46,385 nt of DNA from DASYRM01 sp036004405 (lineage in GTDB: Bacteria > Acidobacteriota > Vicinamibacteria > Vicinamibacterales > UBA2999), in the NCBI GenBank assembly GCA_036004405.1, contig DASYRM010000169.1, forward strand, positions 1-46,385. Reading direction: 5' to 3'. Of the stretch, positions 17,801 to 25,989 are shown in pieces. The translations under genes were made by a program, and so were the position numbers. The stretch's first letter is position 1. Each line of letters begins with the position of its first letter. Under the pieces are notes generated by a model that made no database searches, was not told where the DNA came from, and was given only the letters and a program-made list of their open reading frames with translations.

Positions 17801-17875
17801 AGCCTTTGGCCTCTAGCCTTTGGCCTCTCGGCTGCGGTTCTGCCTAGAGGCTGAAGGCCAGAGGCTAGAGGCTCT
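17801..17875. repeat. Inverted GCCTTTGGCCTCTAGCC-type repeat
   Basis: The left part contains CCTTTGGCCTCTAGCCTTTGG, followed by CTCT. The right part contains AGAGGCTGAAGGCCAGAGG and CTAGAGGCTCT. Together they form an imperfect long hairpin between the PilZ-like start and the pseudo-receiver stop. Related wording occurs at 1883-1912. On the minus strand it could end transcription of the pseudo-receiver gene, but no T-run is present. Confidence 0.55.
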
Positions 17876-17921
17876 GAAAAAGGGGAGGGCAGCCGGGGGG
17901 GACCGCCCTCGGGGGGCAATC

Positions 17922-18302
17922 TCAGTTCATGCGCGGAGCCGGGCGCGCCGGCAGCATGTTGACCTCGTCGTCGTCGGCCATCTGCGAGATGGCGGCGTCG
18001 AAGTCGCACTCTTCGCTCTCGGTCGTGTACGTCAGCACCGGAATGTCGCGCGTCAGGTCATCGAGCTTCAGCATCGTGAGGAGCTGAAAGCCGTCGAGGT
18101 CTTCGACGCGCGTGCAGAGGATGACCAGGTTCGGCTGCACCTTCCGGATGTTCGAATACGCGTGATCCGGCGACTCTACGAACACCATGTCGTAACGGCC
18201 TGCGTCGAGCACCGTCTCGAGCATGCTGAGTACCTCGGCGTTGCCGTTCACGACGACCACCTTCTGCACCGGCTGCTGAGAGATCCCGCTCATGTCAAAC
18301 AT
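17922..18302 (-). CDS. Receiver-like protein lacking the phospho-acceptor Asp
   Basis: The 126-residue protein has the alternating beta/alpha outline of a CheY-type receiver (VQKVVVVNGNAEVLSMLETVL, PNLVILCTRVEDLDGFQLL, DIPVLTYTTES). At the end of strand 3 the expected Asp is Cys (VILCT), and the acidic pair after strand 1 is NG rather than DD. Phosphorylation by the usual route is therefore unlikely, and it may work as a pseudo-receiver or protein-binding module. The tail is acidic then Pro/Arg rich. ATG 18302 or 18293 may be the start. The long upstream region is structured. Confidence 0.7.
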   Translation of the reverse strand: MFDMSGISQQPVQKVVVVNGNAEVLSMLETVLDAGRYDMVFVESPDHAYSNIRKVQPNLVILCTRVEDLDGFQLLTMLKLDDLTRDIPVLTYTTESEECDFDAAISQMADDDEVNMLPARPAPRMN

Positions 18303-18461
18303 GGGTGTCTATGCCGTCCTCTGGCCCCCTTCAATTCAGGAAGCGTGCCACCATGCAATCGACGGATTCGTCAGCAATTTCAACGCTCTGTGCAAGCTCG
18401 CGCGTTACTGTCCTGCTAGGCTGAAAAGTCAGCGGAATCAGGCCGTAGTTCGTGCCGTGCT

Positions 18462-18554
18462 GGCGCGCCCCCGGCGTTCCCCGGTGACGGCTACCCGTGC
18501 AGTTCGGCGATCCCGACGACAGGTTTTCCCGCGCCGCTCCGATTTTCGGAGCGG
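18462..18554 (-). other. Possible structured 5' leader of the receiver-like gene
   Basis: On the minus strand, a hairpin CCGCTCCGA-AAA-TCGGAGCGG (18534-18554) is followed by GGCGCG (18535-18530), which can pair with CGCGCC at 18467-18462 and close a roughly 60-base segment. That segment contains GGGAAAACC and GGGTAGCCGTCACC, which loosely recall cyclic-di-GMP-I (GEMM) riboswitch wording, but the full consensus was not matched. The start codon is about 160 bases downstream. Confidence 0.25.
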
Positions 18555-18690
18555 GGGCGCGCATGCGCGCGGGCGGCGATGCACATGCACACGCACACCG
18601 TGCACACTTCGCGCGCCGGCGCGCGTCACCAACACGATTCGCGCGCTGCTGCACCGGATGGGCTGACAAAAAGTGGGAGGGCACTCTGAC

Positions 18691-18720
18691 AAAAAAAAGA
18701 GGGGAGCGTGAGCTCCCCTC
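18691..18720 (-). terminator. Intrinsic terminator of the TonB receptor gene
   Basis: On the minus strand GAGGGGAGC and GCTCCCCTC pair around a four-base loop and are followed by eight T residues. This is a textbook Rho-independent terminator about 55 bases after the receptor stop. Confidence 0.9.
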
Positions 18721-18733
18721 GGGTCTTTCCTAG

Positions 18734-18763
18734 CTGCGCGGATCGGTGTACCGATCCGCGCAG
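18734..18763. other. Perfect 13-bp hairpin before the terminator
   Basis: CTGCGCGGATCGG and CCGATCCGCGCAG pair around TGTA, ten bases after the TonB receptor stop and ahead of the terminator. There is no T-run. It could protect the mRNA 3' end or be a dispersed palindrome; no second copy is seen here. Confidence 0.6.
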
Positions 18764-18773
18764 TCTGTGTGAC

Positions 18774-21700
18774 TTAGAACAGGAAACGAACGGTGATGCG
18801 GCCGTCGAAGCCGGGGTTGAAGATGTCGCCCATCTGGAACCGCGGATCCTTGTAGCCGGACACCGGCGTGCCGGGCGCCTTCTGCGCGTCCGGCGTGGTG
18901 GCCAGCAGTGCGTTGTAGTCGTAGCCGTTGAGCAGGTTCACGTTCGCCAAGCGCAACGCCGAGCTCGCGAGCACGCGCCCGTTGCCTCCAATCCGGTTGA
19001 CCGTGTCGAAGACGTGGCGGACGGTCTCCTGATTGAAGATGTTCAAGGCGTTGAACTCGAGCGCCACCTTCTTGCTCCCGCCGACGGAGAACTGGTGCGA
19101 CACCAGCAGGTCGGTCTGCGAGAAGACCGGCGTGCGGCCCAGCGAACCGCGCCCGTCCACCAGGATCGGGTAGCGGTAGATCGACTGCACGGACCGGCTC
19201 ACCGGCGTGCCGCTGCCACCGTAGAAGTTGACGCCGACGTTCGTGCCCGTCTTGAGCAGGTACGACCCGTAGACCTTCACGACGTGCGGACGGTCGGTCG
19301 GCAGCAGGCCGTCGACGCCCTTGTTGCCGTGCGAGTCGAACATCATCTCGTCGAGGTCCCAGGCGCGGCTGGCGTTGGTGCCCGGCCGGGTCCGCGTGCC
19401 GAACGCTTCCTGCGCACCGAGGCTCACGCGACCCGGCGCCGTCACTTCGTCGGTGTTCACGAGGCCCGGGTAGTTGCCGTAGAGGCGGCTGTAGACGTAG
19501 CTGCCGCTCAGGAACCAGTTGTTGTTGAAGCGGCGGTTCGCCGTCAGCTCGACCGCCGTGTAATTGCGCTTCGCCTTCGGCAGCTCGAACGGCGGCGTCA
19601 GGCCGGTGGTGATGGCGGTCGTGGCCAGCCCCTCGCCGGGGTTGCCGTAGATGTAGGCCTCGCTGCCGTTCACCAGAGTGCCGATGTCTTCAATCGTCCG
19701 AACCAGCTGGGTGCGGACGAAGTTGACGCCGACGACCGTGTTGCGCCGGAGCTGGTACTCGAGGCCGAGGTTGTAGGCATCCGACGCCATCGGCTTCATG
19801 TTCGGATCCACGACGTCGTCGCCGAAGCTCGGGATGCGGCTGTCCTTGTACGAATCAGCCTGTCCGTCCCACAGGTTGCGACCCGTCAGGTTCGCGCGGC
19901 TCAACTTCGAGATGTCCGGGTCGTCGAGCGAGCGGAAGCGAGTTGTCCAGGTGTCGCCACCGAACGTGCCGCGCGCCAGCTCGTACTTCGTCCAGTCGTA
20001 ATAACGGCCGTACGATCCCGAGAGCTTCGCCTTGTCGTCGCCGAACAGGTCGAAGGCGAAGCCCACGCGCGGCGCCATCTTCTGCTTCCATCCGAAGTTG
20101 ATCGCCACTTTCTGGATGTCCGGGCGGAACGACGGGATGTCCTCGTTCTCGGTGCGGAGGCCGAGGTTGAGCGACAGGCGAGGCGTCACCGACCAGTTGT
20201 CCTGCACGAACAGGCTGAGGATGTTCGCGCCGGTCTTGCCGATCGTCCCGATGTCGTCAATCTGGTAGTAGCCGTAGGTGCCGGTACCGGAACCCACGCC
20301 CGGGACGTCGCTCGTGTACACCGAGTTCCAGAACACGGTCACGTAGCCCTGGTTCGGATACGCAACTTGCACGTCGTTGGTGTTGCGGGTGTAGCCGAAG
20401 CCGCCCTTGAACTGGTGCTGGCCGGCGAAGTTCGCCAGCTGCGTCAGCGAGAGGTCCACCGAGTTGCCCGTCGTGAGGTCGTGGTCCTTGACCTGGATGC
20501 GGGGGAGGTTGCTGTAGCCCGCCGCCCGAACGAACTGCGCCGGGACGTTCGCCAGCAGGTTAGCCGGCAGCGAGGCCGTGGCCGTCGAGTACTCGAAGGT
20601 CTGCGACGTGTTGACGCCGGTATCCCGGTAGTTGTCGCTCCGGTACCCGCCGCGCACGGACACCAGCGTCCGGTCGGTGGCCGTGTAGTCGCCCGTGTAG
20701 GCCATGTTCCACTGAGGAATCTCGTAGCCGAGCGCGCGCCGCGCCGTGAGGCCGCCCGCGTCCAACGTGCTGTTGTTCTTCAAGGCGCCGTCGTAGCCGA
20801 CAATCGAGCCGGTCGCCTTGTCGGGCGTCCACAGGCCCGAGAGGTTCAACTGCAGACGGCTGGTTGGCGAGTAGGTGGCCTTGCCGAACGAGCTGTAAGT
20901 CTTGCGCGTCCGCTCCACCGGGAAGACCTCGCCCGTGCCCAATGTGTAGTTGCGGGTGATCTTTTCGATGCGGGGCGAGGCGGAACCGAAGAAGAACAGC
21001 TTGTCCTTCATGATCGGCCCGCCGATGGCGCCGCCGAACTCGTTGCGGTTGAACGACTGGTCGTCGTCCTGGATGATCGAGGCCGTGTTCTGGGTGATCG
21101 GGTCGATCACCAGACGCTTGGCGGCGCCGTTGTGCGCGCGCAGCGCGCTGCCGTTGTAATGGTTGAACACCGAGCCCTTGAACGTGTTGCCGCCGGACTT
21201 GGTGACGGCGCTGACCACGCCGCCCAGCGCGCCGCCGTACTCGGCTTCGAGGCCCGAGGTCTTGACCTGGACTTCCTGGAGATACTCGAACACCGCATCC
21301 TGACGCTGGTTGCCGTGTATCAGGCTCACGACCGAGACGCCGTCGACGGTGAAGTTGTTCTCACCGGCCGAGGCGCCGTTGACCTGGAATCCGCCCTCGA
21401 GCTCGCCGCTGTTGACCGACGGGAGCGCGGTGGCCAGCGCCTGGAAGCTGCGACCCTTCGGCAGCGTGTCGAACTGCTCGGCCGGAATGTTCTTGTGCGA
21501 CGTCGACGAATGCGCGTCGATCAGGCTGGTCTCGGCGACGACCTGCACGGTCTCGGTGAGAGCCCCCACTTCGAGCGTCGTGTTGACCGTCGCCGTGGAG
21601 CCGAGAAGCAGGCTGACATCCGGGCTTTCCTTCGGTGTGAAGCCGGGGAATTGGAACTTGACGCTGTATCGCCCGGGCTCGAGCGCTGCGCCGTAGTAGG

Positions 21701-21896
21701 TGCCGTCTGCCCCGGTCACATACTCGATCGACCTTTTGGTCACGTTGTTCGTCACAGTTACTGTGACGCCAGGAAGCACCGCACCGGATGAGTCCAACAC
21801 CTTGCCTTGGATGTTGCTGAATCGCTCCTGCGCGGCCGCGAGGCCGGTAAAGGCCAACGCAAATGCCAGCAGAAAGCCGGTTATGCGTGCGTACAT
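18774..21896 (-). CDS. TonB-dependent receptor, Oar-like, with carboxypeptidase-regulatory domain
   Basis: The 1040-residue outer-membrane protein has a signal peptide (1-22, ending AAAQ) and a carboxypeptidase-regulatory/Ig-like domain (about 25-115; IQGKVLDSSGAVLPGVTVTV). The plug is at about 130-250 (PAEQFDTLPKGRSFQALATA through GGALGGVVSAVTKSGGNTFKG) and the rest is a large barrel ending in aromatic GRITVRFLF. AAGGAG lies nine bases before ATG 21896. This class is abundant in Acidobacteriota and Myxococcota and imports large or complex ligands; the ligand cannot be assigned. The PQQ dehydrogenase gene lies upstream on the same strand, 543 bases away. Confidence 0.93.
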   Translation of the reverse strand: MYARITGFLLAFALAFTGLAAAQERFSNIQGKVLDSSGAVLPGVTVTVTNNVTKRSIEYVTGADGTYYGAALEPGRYSVKFQFPGFTPKESPDVSLLLGSTATVNTTLEVGALTETVQVVAETSLIDAHSSTSHKNIPAEQFDTLPKGRSFQALATALPSVNSGELEGGFQVNGASAGENNFTVDGVSVVSLIHGNQRQDAVFEYLQEVQVKTSGLEAEYGGALGGVVSAVTKSGGNTFKGSVFNHYNGSALRAHNGAAKRLVIDPITQNTASIIQDDDQSFNRNEFGGAIGGPIMKDKLFFFGSASPRIEKITRNYTLGTGEVFPVERTRKTYSSFGKATYSPTSRLQLNLSGLWTPDKATGSIVGYDGALKNNSTLDAGGLTARRALGYEIPQWNMAYTGDYTATDRTLVSVRGGYRSDNYRDTGVNTSQTFEYSTATASLPANLLANVPAQFVRAAGYSNLPRIQVKDHDLTTGNSVDLSLTQLANFAGQHQFKGGFGYTRNTNDVQVAYPNQGYVTVFWNSVYTSDVPGVGSGTGTYGYYQIDDIGTIGKTGANILSLFVQDNWSVTPRLSLNLGLRTENEDIPSFRPDIQKVAINFGWKQKMAPRVGFAFDLFGDDKAKLSGSYGRYYDWTKYELARGTFGGDTWTTRFRSLDDPDISKLSRANLTGRNLWDGQADSYKDSRIPSFGDDVVDPNMKPMASDAYNLGLEYQLRRNTVVGVNFVRTQLVRTIEDIGTLVNGSEAYIYGNPGEGLATTAITTGLTPPFELPKAKRNYTAVELTANRRFNNNWFLSGSYVYSRLYGNYPGLVNTDEVTAPGRVSLGAQEAFGTRTRPGTNASRAWDLDEMMFDSHGNKGVDGLLPTDRPHVVKVYGSYLLKTGTNVGVNFYGGSGTPVSRSVQSIYRYPILVDGRGSLGRTPVFSQTDLLVSHQFSVGGSKKVALEFNALNIFNQETVRHVFDTVNRIGGNGRVLASSALRLANVNLLNGYDYNALLATTPDAQKAPGTPVSGYKDPRFQMGDIFNPGFDGRITVRFLF

Positions 21897-22439
21897 CAGT
21901 TGTCACTCCTTCAAAACGCGTTCGTTGTGAGGCTTTGCTTTCTCGATTTGCCTACTCGCGTAGGAAAAGGCGTACCAGAGTGGGTAGCGGGATCAACCGC
22001 TTGAGTGTCAGTGGTTTAAGTCTCTGTAACGCCCGGATCGGGATAAGTCGATCCATCGGAAGCACTCTGAATGACCAAAATCATGGATCTAGAGCGTTTC
22101 GTAATGCAAGCATAACGACCCGTCACGACTAGTGCCGCTTTGGGACCACTTTGGGCTCTGAAGCCTTAGAGGGCAGAGCGAATCTGGAGCCGGGTGGGTG
22201 CGACCAGGCGCGTGGTCACCAGTGCGATAATTCGAGCTAACCTCAACCGCTGGTATAGGTTGTGAGCGGTACCGCGAGTGGCTCTCCGCACATCGGACGT
22301 GCCGCGAGACCGTCGAGACGCTCATGGCTCAGCTTGTCAAGGTGGCCAGGGACTTTCAGGGCCATCCGCAAATAGTTGGGACGAATAGCGCGCGGTGCTT
22401 GGAGCGCCGCGGCGGCGCAGCGGGTGGGCCTGTGGGGTG
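21897..22439. other. 543-bp gap upstream of the TonB receptor
   Basis: It must hold the receptor promoter, but no hexamer pair is convincing. Base composition between about 21900 and 22140 is lower in GC than the coding regions. On the plus strand a stop-free frame at 22231-22443 has a helical-looking peptide but no start codon near its beginning. It ends at the TAG overlapping the PQQ gene stop. No gene is called. Confidence 0.6.
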
Positions 22440-24500
22440 CTAGGGCAGCGCGAAGACCACGAGCGAGTCGGTGGCAACGGCGGCGATGTATTGCCTGCCG
22501 TTTCTGCCGCGATACGTCATCGGGTTCGCGTTCACCTGACCATCGAGTCGCGCGGAGGACCACAGCTCTTTCCCGGTCTTCGAATCGAACGCGCGGAGAC
22601 GGCGGTCGGGAGTGGCGCCGACGATCACCAGCCCACTGGCGGTGACGGTTGGCCCCGCGCTGCCGCTGTTGCCCGTCAGCTGCCTGCCCTCGGGCAGCGC
22701 CTCAGTGAGGCCGAGCGGCGTTTCCCACGCGATCTCTCCGGTGTTGGCGTTGACGGCCACCAGACGCGCCCATGGCGGCCGCTGGCAGGGAAGGTTGGCG
22801 ACGGTGCGGCCCGATGCGTCCTTGTACGGCGCGCTGAACGTGAAGTACGGCCCCGCGCCGTTCACGCTGCCGCGGTCGTACGGCTGCGTGGAGCCCTGCG
22901 TCCCGTTGCCGTAGTTCAGTCCGGGACGCTTGGCTTCGATCCAGCCGACCAGCGAGGTGTCGTGCGCGTTCACGTACACGAAGCCCGTGGAGGGATCGGC
23001 GGCGGCGCCGCCCCAGTTCACGCCACCGGTGCCGCCCGGGAACTGGATCGTGCTCTTCGGCGGCGCGCCCTCTGCGTGAAACTCGAACGGCGTGAAGGCG
23101 CCCGCGCTGGCGAAGCCGCCGCTCTTCTCCCATAAGGCTTCGCACTCGGCGACGTGCTGCGCCGAGGTGTCGTCGGCCCGCACGAGGTCGCGCTCCTTGA
23201 CGAAGTCCACGCGCACCAGCGGCCTGGCGGGCTTCACGGGAAACGGCTGCGTCGGCGAATACCACTCGCCCGGCACCGAACCTTTTGGAACCGGCCGCTC
23301 CTCGACGCCGAAGATCGGCTTGCCGGTGACGCGATCGAGGATGAACATCCAGCCGGTCTTGCCCACCGAAGCGAGCGCCGGGATCTTGCGGCCGCCTGCC
23401 CCGAGCGGAAGCGAGGGGTTCTGCTGAATGTCGACCAGCACCGGCGGATTCGGCATGTCCGAATCCCACAGATCGTGATGGACGGTCTGGAAGTGCCAGC
23501 GGTAGCGCCCGGTCTCCGCGTCGACGGCGACGATCGAGTTCGCGAAGAGGTTGTTGCCGGGACGATCCCCGCCCCAGTAGTTGGCCGACGGCCCCGCCAC
23601 CGGCATGTAGAGCAGCCCGCGGTCGACATCGAGGGTCATGTACCACGCCCAGACGTTGACGCCGGATCGAGCGCGCCAGCCGTTCTCGAGCCACGTGTTG
23701 TTCCCGAGCTCGCCGGGCAGCGGCACGGTGTGGAAATCCCACAGCTTCTTGCCGGTCCGGACATCGAACGCGCGGGTGTCGCCGGGCACGCCGAGCGGGA
23801 TCTCGCCGGTCGTGGCGCCGAGGATCGCGACGTTCTTATAGATGGTCGGGACGCCGTTCCACGGCACGCCGATGTCGATCATCCCGTCGCTGCCAAACCC
23901 CGGCGACAGCTGCCCGGTGGCGGCGTCGAGCGCGAGGAGGCGCGGGCCGGCCGTGAGCAGGATGCGCGCCGCGCTCTGGCCGTCGCCCGGCCAGTACGCG
24001 ACACCGCGTGCGGTCGTCGTCACGTACCGGGGCAGGGTCCGCCGCCACACCTCTTTCCCTGTGTCGGCCTCGAGCGCCAGCACCTGATTGCCCCGGGCCG
24101 GCAGGTACATGACGCCGCCGATGACAATCGGCGTGGCCTCCGGGTTGCTGCCGCTACCGGCCTCCTCCGAATTCGCAGACGGGTTCGCTGCCGCAGGCGC
24201 CGCCCCTCGTGCTGGCGCGCCCTCGCTGGCGGCCGCCGGCGGTCCGCCGCCGCGACGACCGGCCGCGGGCTGCGTGAGACGCAGCGACCACGCGGGCGCC
24301 AGCCGCGTCACGTTGTCGGGCGTGATCTCGGTGAGCGGGGAGTAGCGCTGGCCCGACAGGCTGTGGCTGTACATCGGCCAATCGCCGGATACGTCCGCTG
24401 GACGCGTCTGCGCGGCAAGCGATGCGGCGAGCATGACGACGGCGAACCAATGTAGAGGGCGGTCTTTAGACCGCCCTCCGCGAACGATCGGCGATCCCAT
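22440..24500 (-). CDS. Exported PQQ-type beta-propeller dehydrogenase
   Basis: The 686-residue protein has repeated PQQ-propeller blades (VLALEADTGKEVWRR, AFDVRTGKKLWDFHT, IVAVDAETGRYRWHFQT, LVAVNANTGEIAWETPLG, LRAFDSKTGKELWSS). HHDLWDSDMP at 341-350 matches the catalytic Asp region of membrane-type quinoprotein glucose dehydrogenases. No CxxCH cytochrome domain is present, so electrons must leave by another carrier. ATG 24500 gives a signal peptide (hydrophobic 17-31), but residues 8-16 are encoded by a palindromic repeat. An Ala/Gly/Pro-rich insertion is at 80-120. The substrate is unknown; it is only 22 bp from the divergent MFS start. Confidence 0.87.
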   Translation of the reverse strand: MGSPIVRGGRSKDRPLHWFAVVMLAASLAAQTRPADVSGDWPMYSHSLSGQRYSPLTEITPDNVTRLAPAWSLRLTQPAAGRRGGGPPAAASEGAPARGAAPAAANPSANSEEAGSGSNPEATPIVIGGVMYLPARGNQVLALEADTGKEVWRRTLPRYVTTTARGVAYWPGDGQSAARILLTAGPRLLALDAATGQLSPGFGSDGMIDIGVPWNGVPTIYKNVAILGATTGEIPLGVPGDTRAFDVRTGKKLWDFHTVPLPGELGNNTWLENGWRARSGVNVWAWYMTLDVDRGLLYMPVAGPSANYWGGDRPGNNLFANSIVAVDAETGRYRWHFQTVHHDLWDSDMPNPPVLVDIQQNPSLPLGAGGRKIPALASVGKTGWMFILDRVTGKPIFGVEERPVPKGSVPGEWYSPTQPFPVKPARPLVRVDFVKERDLVRADDTSAQHVAECEALWEKSGGFASAGAFTPFEFHAEGAPPKSTIQFPGGTGGVNWGGAAADPSTGFVYVNAHDTSLVGWIEAKRPGLNYGNGTQGSTQPYDRGSVNGAGPYFTFSAPYKDASGRTVANLPCQRPPWARLVAVNANTGEIAWETPLGLTEALPEGRQLTGNSGSAGPTVTASGLVIVGATPDRRLRAFDSKTGKELWSSARLDGQVNANPMTYRGRNGRQYIAAVATDSLVVFALP
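24455..24478. repeat. Palindrome inside the PQQ gene signal-peptide region
   Basis: GAGGGCGGTC and GACCGCCCTC pair around TTTA, a perfect 10-bp stem in the first codons of the PQQ dehydrogenase gene. It encodes the Arg/Lys-rich stretch GGRSKDRPL just before the hydrophobic core. It looks like a mobile palindromic element that settled in coding sequence. Confidence 0.7.
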
Positions 24501-24510
24501 GGCGCCGCAG

Positions 24511-24516
24511 TATAGT
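24511..24516 (+). promoter_or_regulatory. -10-like TATAGT before the MFS gene
   Basis: TATAGT lies six bases upstream of ATG 24523, inside the 22-bp divergent gap. A leaderless MFS transcript would follow. The promoter for the opposite PQQ gene would then have to lie within the MFS coding region. Confidence 0.4.
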
Positions 24517-24522
24517 CGCGGG

Positions 24523-25887
24523 ATGTCGAAGGCCGTGGCGGCTCCGCCACCAGATTCGCGGCAGAATCGCTGGATCATTCCCGTCGGCGCCGTGCTCGTG
24601 CACGTGTGTATCGGATCGGTGTACGCGTGGAGCACGTTCAACCGTCCCATCCAATCGCTGTTTCCCGACGTGCCCTGGTGGTTCACCCCGCCCTATCCTA
24701 CGTTCACGACCGCACTGGCGCTCCTCGGACTGAGCGCCGCCTTCGGCGGACCCTGGGTGGAGCGGCGCGGCCCGCGAGTGGCCGCGACTGCGGCCGCGCT
24801 CTTCTTCGGCAGCGGGCTGCTCATCGGTGGTCTCGGCCTGATGCTGCGTCAGATGGTGCTGGTGTTCCTCGGGATGGGCATCATCGGCGGCATCGGCTGC
24901 GGGCTGGGCTACATCTCGCCGGTCAGCACGCTCGTGAAATGGTTTCCGGACCGCCGGGGCATGGCAACCGGGATGGCCATCATGGGATTCGGCGGCGGCG
25001 CCTTCATTGCCGGCTATCTCAACGTCGCTTTGATGGACCGCTTCGGCGTGGCCAGCACGGTGATGGCCCTCGGCGCCATCTATCTCGTCATCATGCTGAG
25101 TGGTGCCCGTCTCATGCGCACGCCGCCCGCGGGCTGGCGCCCCGCCGGCTGGACGCCGCCGTCCACGTCGAACCCGATGATTGCCACCAGCAGCGTGTCG
25201 CGCAACGCCGCGCTGCGGACGCCGCAGTTCTATCTGCTGTGGGGCGTCCTTTGCATCAATGTGACGGCGGGCATCGGCATCCTGGCCCAGGCGTCGCCGA
25301 TGATGCAGGACATGTTCAAGCGCACGCCGCTCGAAGCGGCCGCGGTGGTGTCGATCATCAGCCTCTTCAACGCCGGCGGGCGCTTTCTCTGGGCATCGGG
25401 GTCCGACTACATCGGCCGCCGCAATACCTACACGATCTTCTTCGTCGTCCAGCTCGTGCTGTTCCTGCTCATTCCCGGGCTGGCCGCGCGCGGCAGCTGG
25501 TGGCTGTTCCAGGCCAGCCTCTTCGTCGTGTTCACGATGTACGGCGGGGGGTTCTCGACGATTCCAGCGTTCCTGGCCGACATTTTCGGGCCTCAGAACG
25601 TGGGCGCCATTCACGGTGCGCTGCTCACGGCGTGGAGCGTGGCCGCCGTGGTGGGGCCGGTGATCATCACCGAACTCTCGAACCGCGCCAAGGCGGCGCT
25701 GCCACCCGGTGCCGACCGCGTCAACATCTACGACCAGCCCCTGCAGGTACTTGCCGGGCTGCTGGCCGTCGGATTCGTGCTGACGCTGCTCGTGCGCCCG
25801 CTCCGCACCGGCCGCGAGCCCGCCACCGAGTCCGCGCCCGCGGAATCCTCATCCGGTTTCGGGGCTCGCGCCACGCCGGGATCGTGA
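24523..25887 (+). CDS. MFS transporter, oxalate/formate antiporter (OFA) family
   Basis: The 454-residue inner-membrane protein has twelve hydrophobic segments. VLVHVCIGSVYAWSTFNRPI in helix 1 and PDRRGMATGMAIMGFGGGAF between helices 4 and 5 are OFA-family hallmarks. Characterised members exchange oxalate and formate, but many carry other organic acids. The gene ends 102 bases before fae on the same strand. Because the Fhc complex encoded downstream would produce formate, formate export is an attractive but untested assignment. ATG 24523 is preferred over an upstream in-frame ATG that would overlap the opposite gene. Confidence 0.85.
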   Translation: MSKAVAAPPPDSRQNRWIIPVGAVLVHVCIGSVYAWSTFNRPIQSLFPDVPWWFTPPYPTFTTALALLGLSAAFGGPWVERRGPRVAATAAALFFGSGLLIGGLGLMLRQMVLVFLGMGIIGGIGCGLGYISPVSTLVKWFPDRRGMATGMAIMGFGGGAFIAGYLNVALMDRFGVASTVMALGAIYLVIMLSGARLMRTPPAGWRPAGWTPPSTSNPMIATSSVSRNAALRTPQFYLLWGVLCINVTAGIGILAQASPMMQDMFKRTPLEAAAVVSIISLFNAGGRFLWASGSDYIGRRNTYTIFFVVQLVLFLLIPGLAARGSWWLFQASLFVVFTMYGGGFSTIPAFLADIFGPQNVGAIHGALLTAWSVAAVVGPVIITELSNRAKAALPPGADRVNIYDQPLQVLAGLLAVGFVLTLLVRPLRTGREPATESAPAESSSGFGARATPGS

Positions 25888-25989
25888 AGTAGACTTCCAG
25901 GGCTCTTGGGCGTGTTGTACGTCGCATAGACCAGAAGGCACGGCCAGACCCTGATAGAACGTACTTTTTCCGAACAGGAGTACAACGAC

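Larger units (their letters stand above)
18303..18773. other. 470-bp intergenic region with structured leader and terminator
   Basis: No credible gene is seen. From the left it holds the presumed minus-strand leader of the pseudo-receiver gene, with nested palindromes (18462-18554). Next is an alternating purine/pyrimidine tract (about 18555-18608, rich in GCGC and GCACAC). Last comes the terminator of the TonB receptor gene, with an additional perfect hairpin. Each is listed separately. Confidence 0.7.

Noticed and set aside
18462..18554. A confident GEMM (cyclic-di-GMP-I) riboswitch
   Set aside because: GGGAAAACC and a GGGTAGCC-like part are present, but the complete conserved core and tetraloop receptor could not be traced, so only a structured region is reported.
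18708..21791. A 1027-codon open frame antisense to the TonB receptor
   Set aside because: It is Arg/Val/Ala/Asp rich without any domain, and high GC makes long antisense frames common. The opposite strand is an unmistakable receptor with signal peptide, Shine-Dalgarno and terminator.
22231..22443. A small plus-strand gene before the PQQ stop
   Set aside because: The frame is open and partly helical-looking, but the only start codon is an internal ATG near 22323 without Shine-Dalgarno, and no family is recognised.
22440..24500. Methanol dehydrogenase (MxaF/XoxF) assignment
   Set aside because: The catalytic region HHDLWDSDMP fits glucose-dehydrogenase-like quinoproteins, and no xoxG/J or mxa accessory genes are near.
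24500..24686. A longer N-terminus for the first PQQ gene starting at 24686
   Set aside because: It would overlap the MFS coding start by over 160 bases and would bury the signal peptide.
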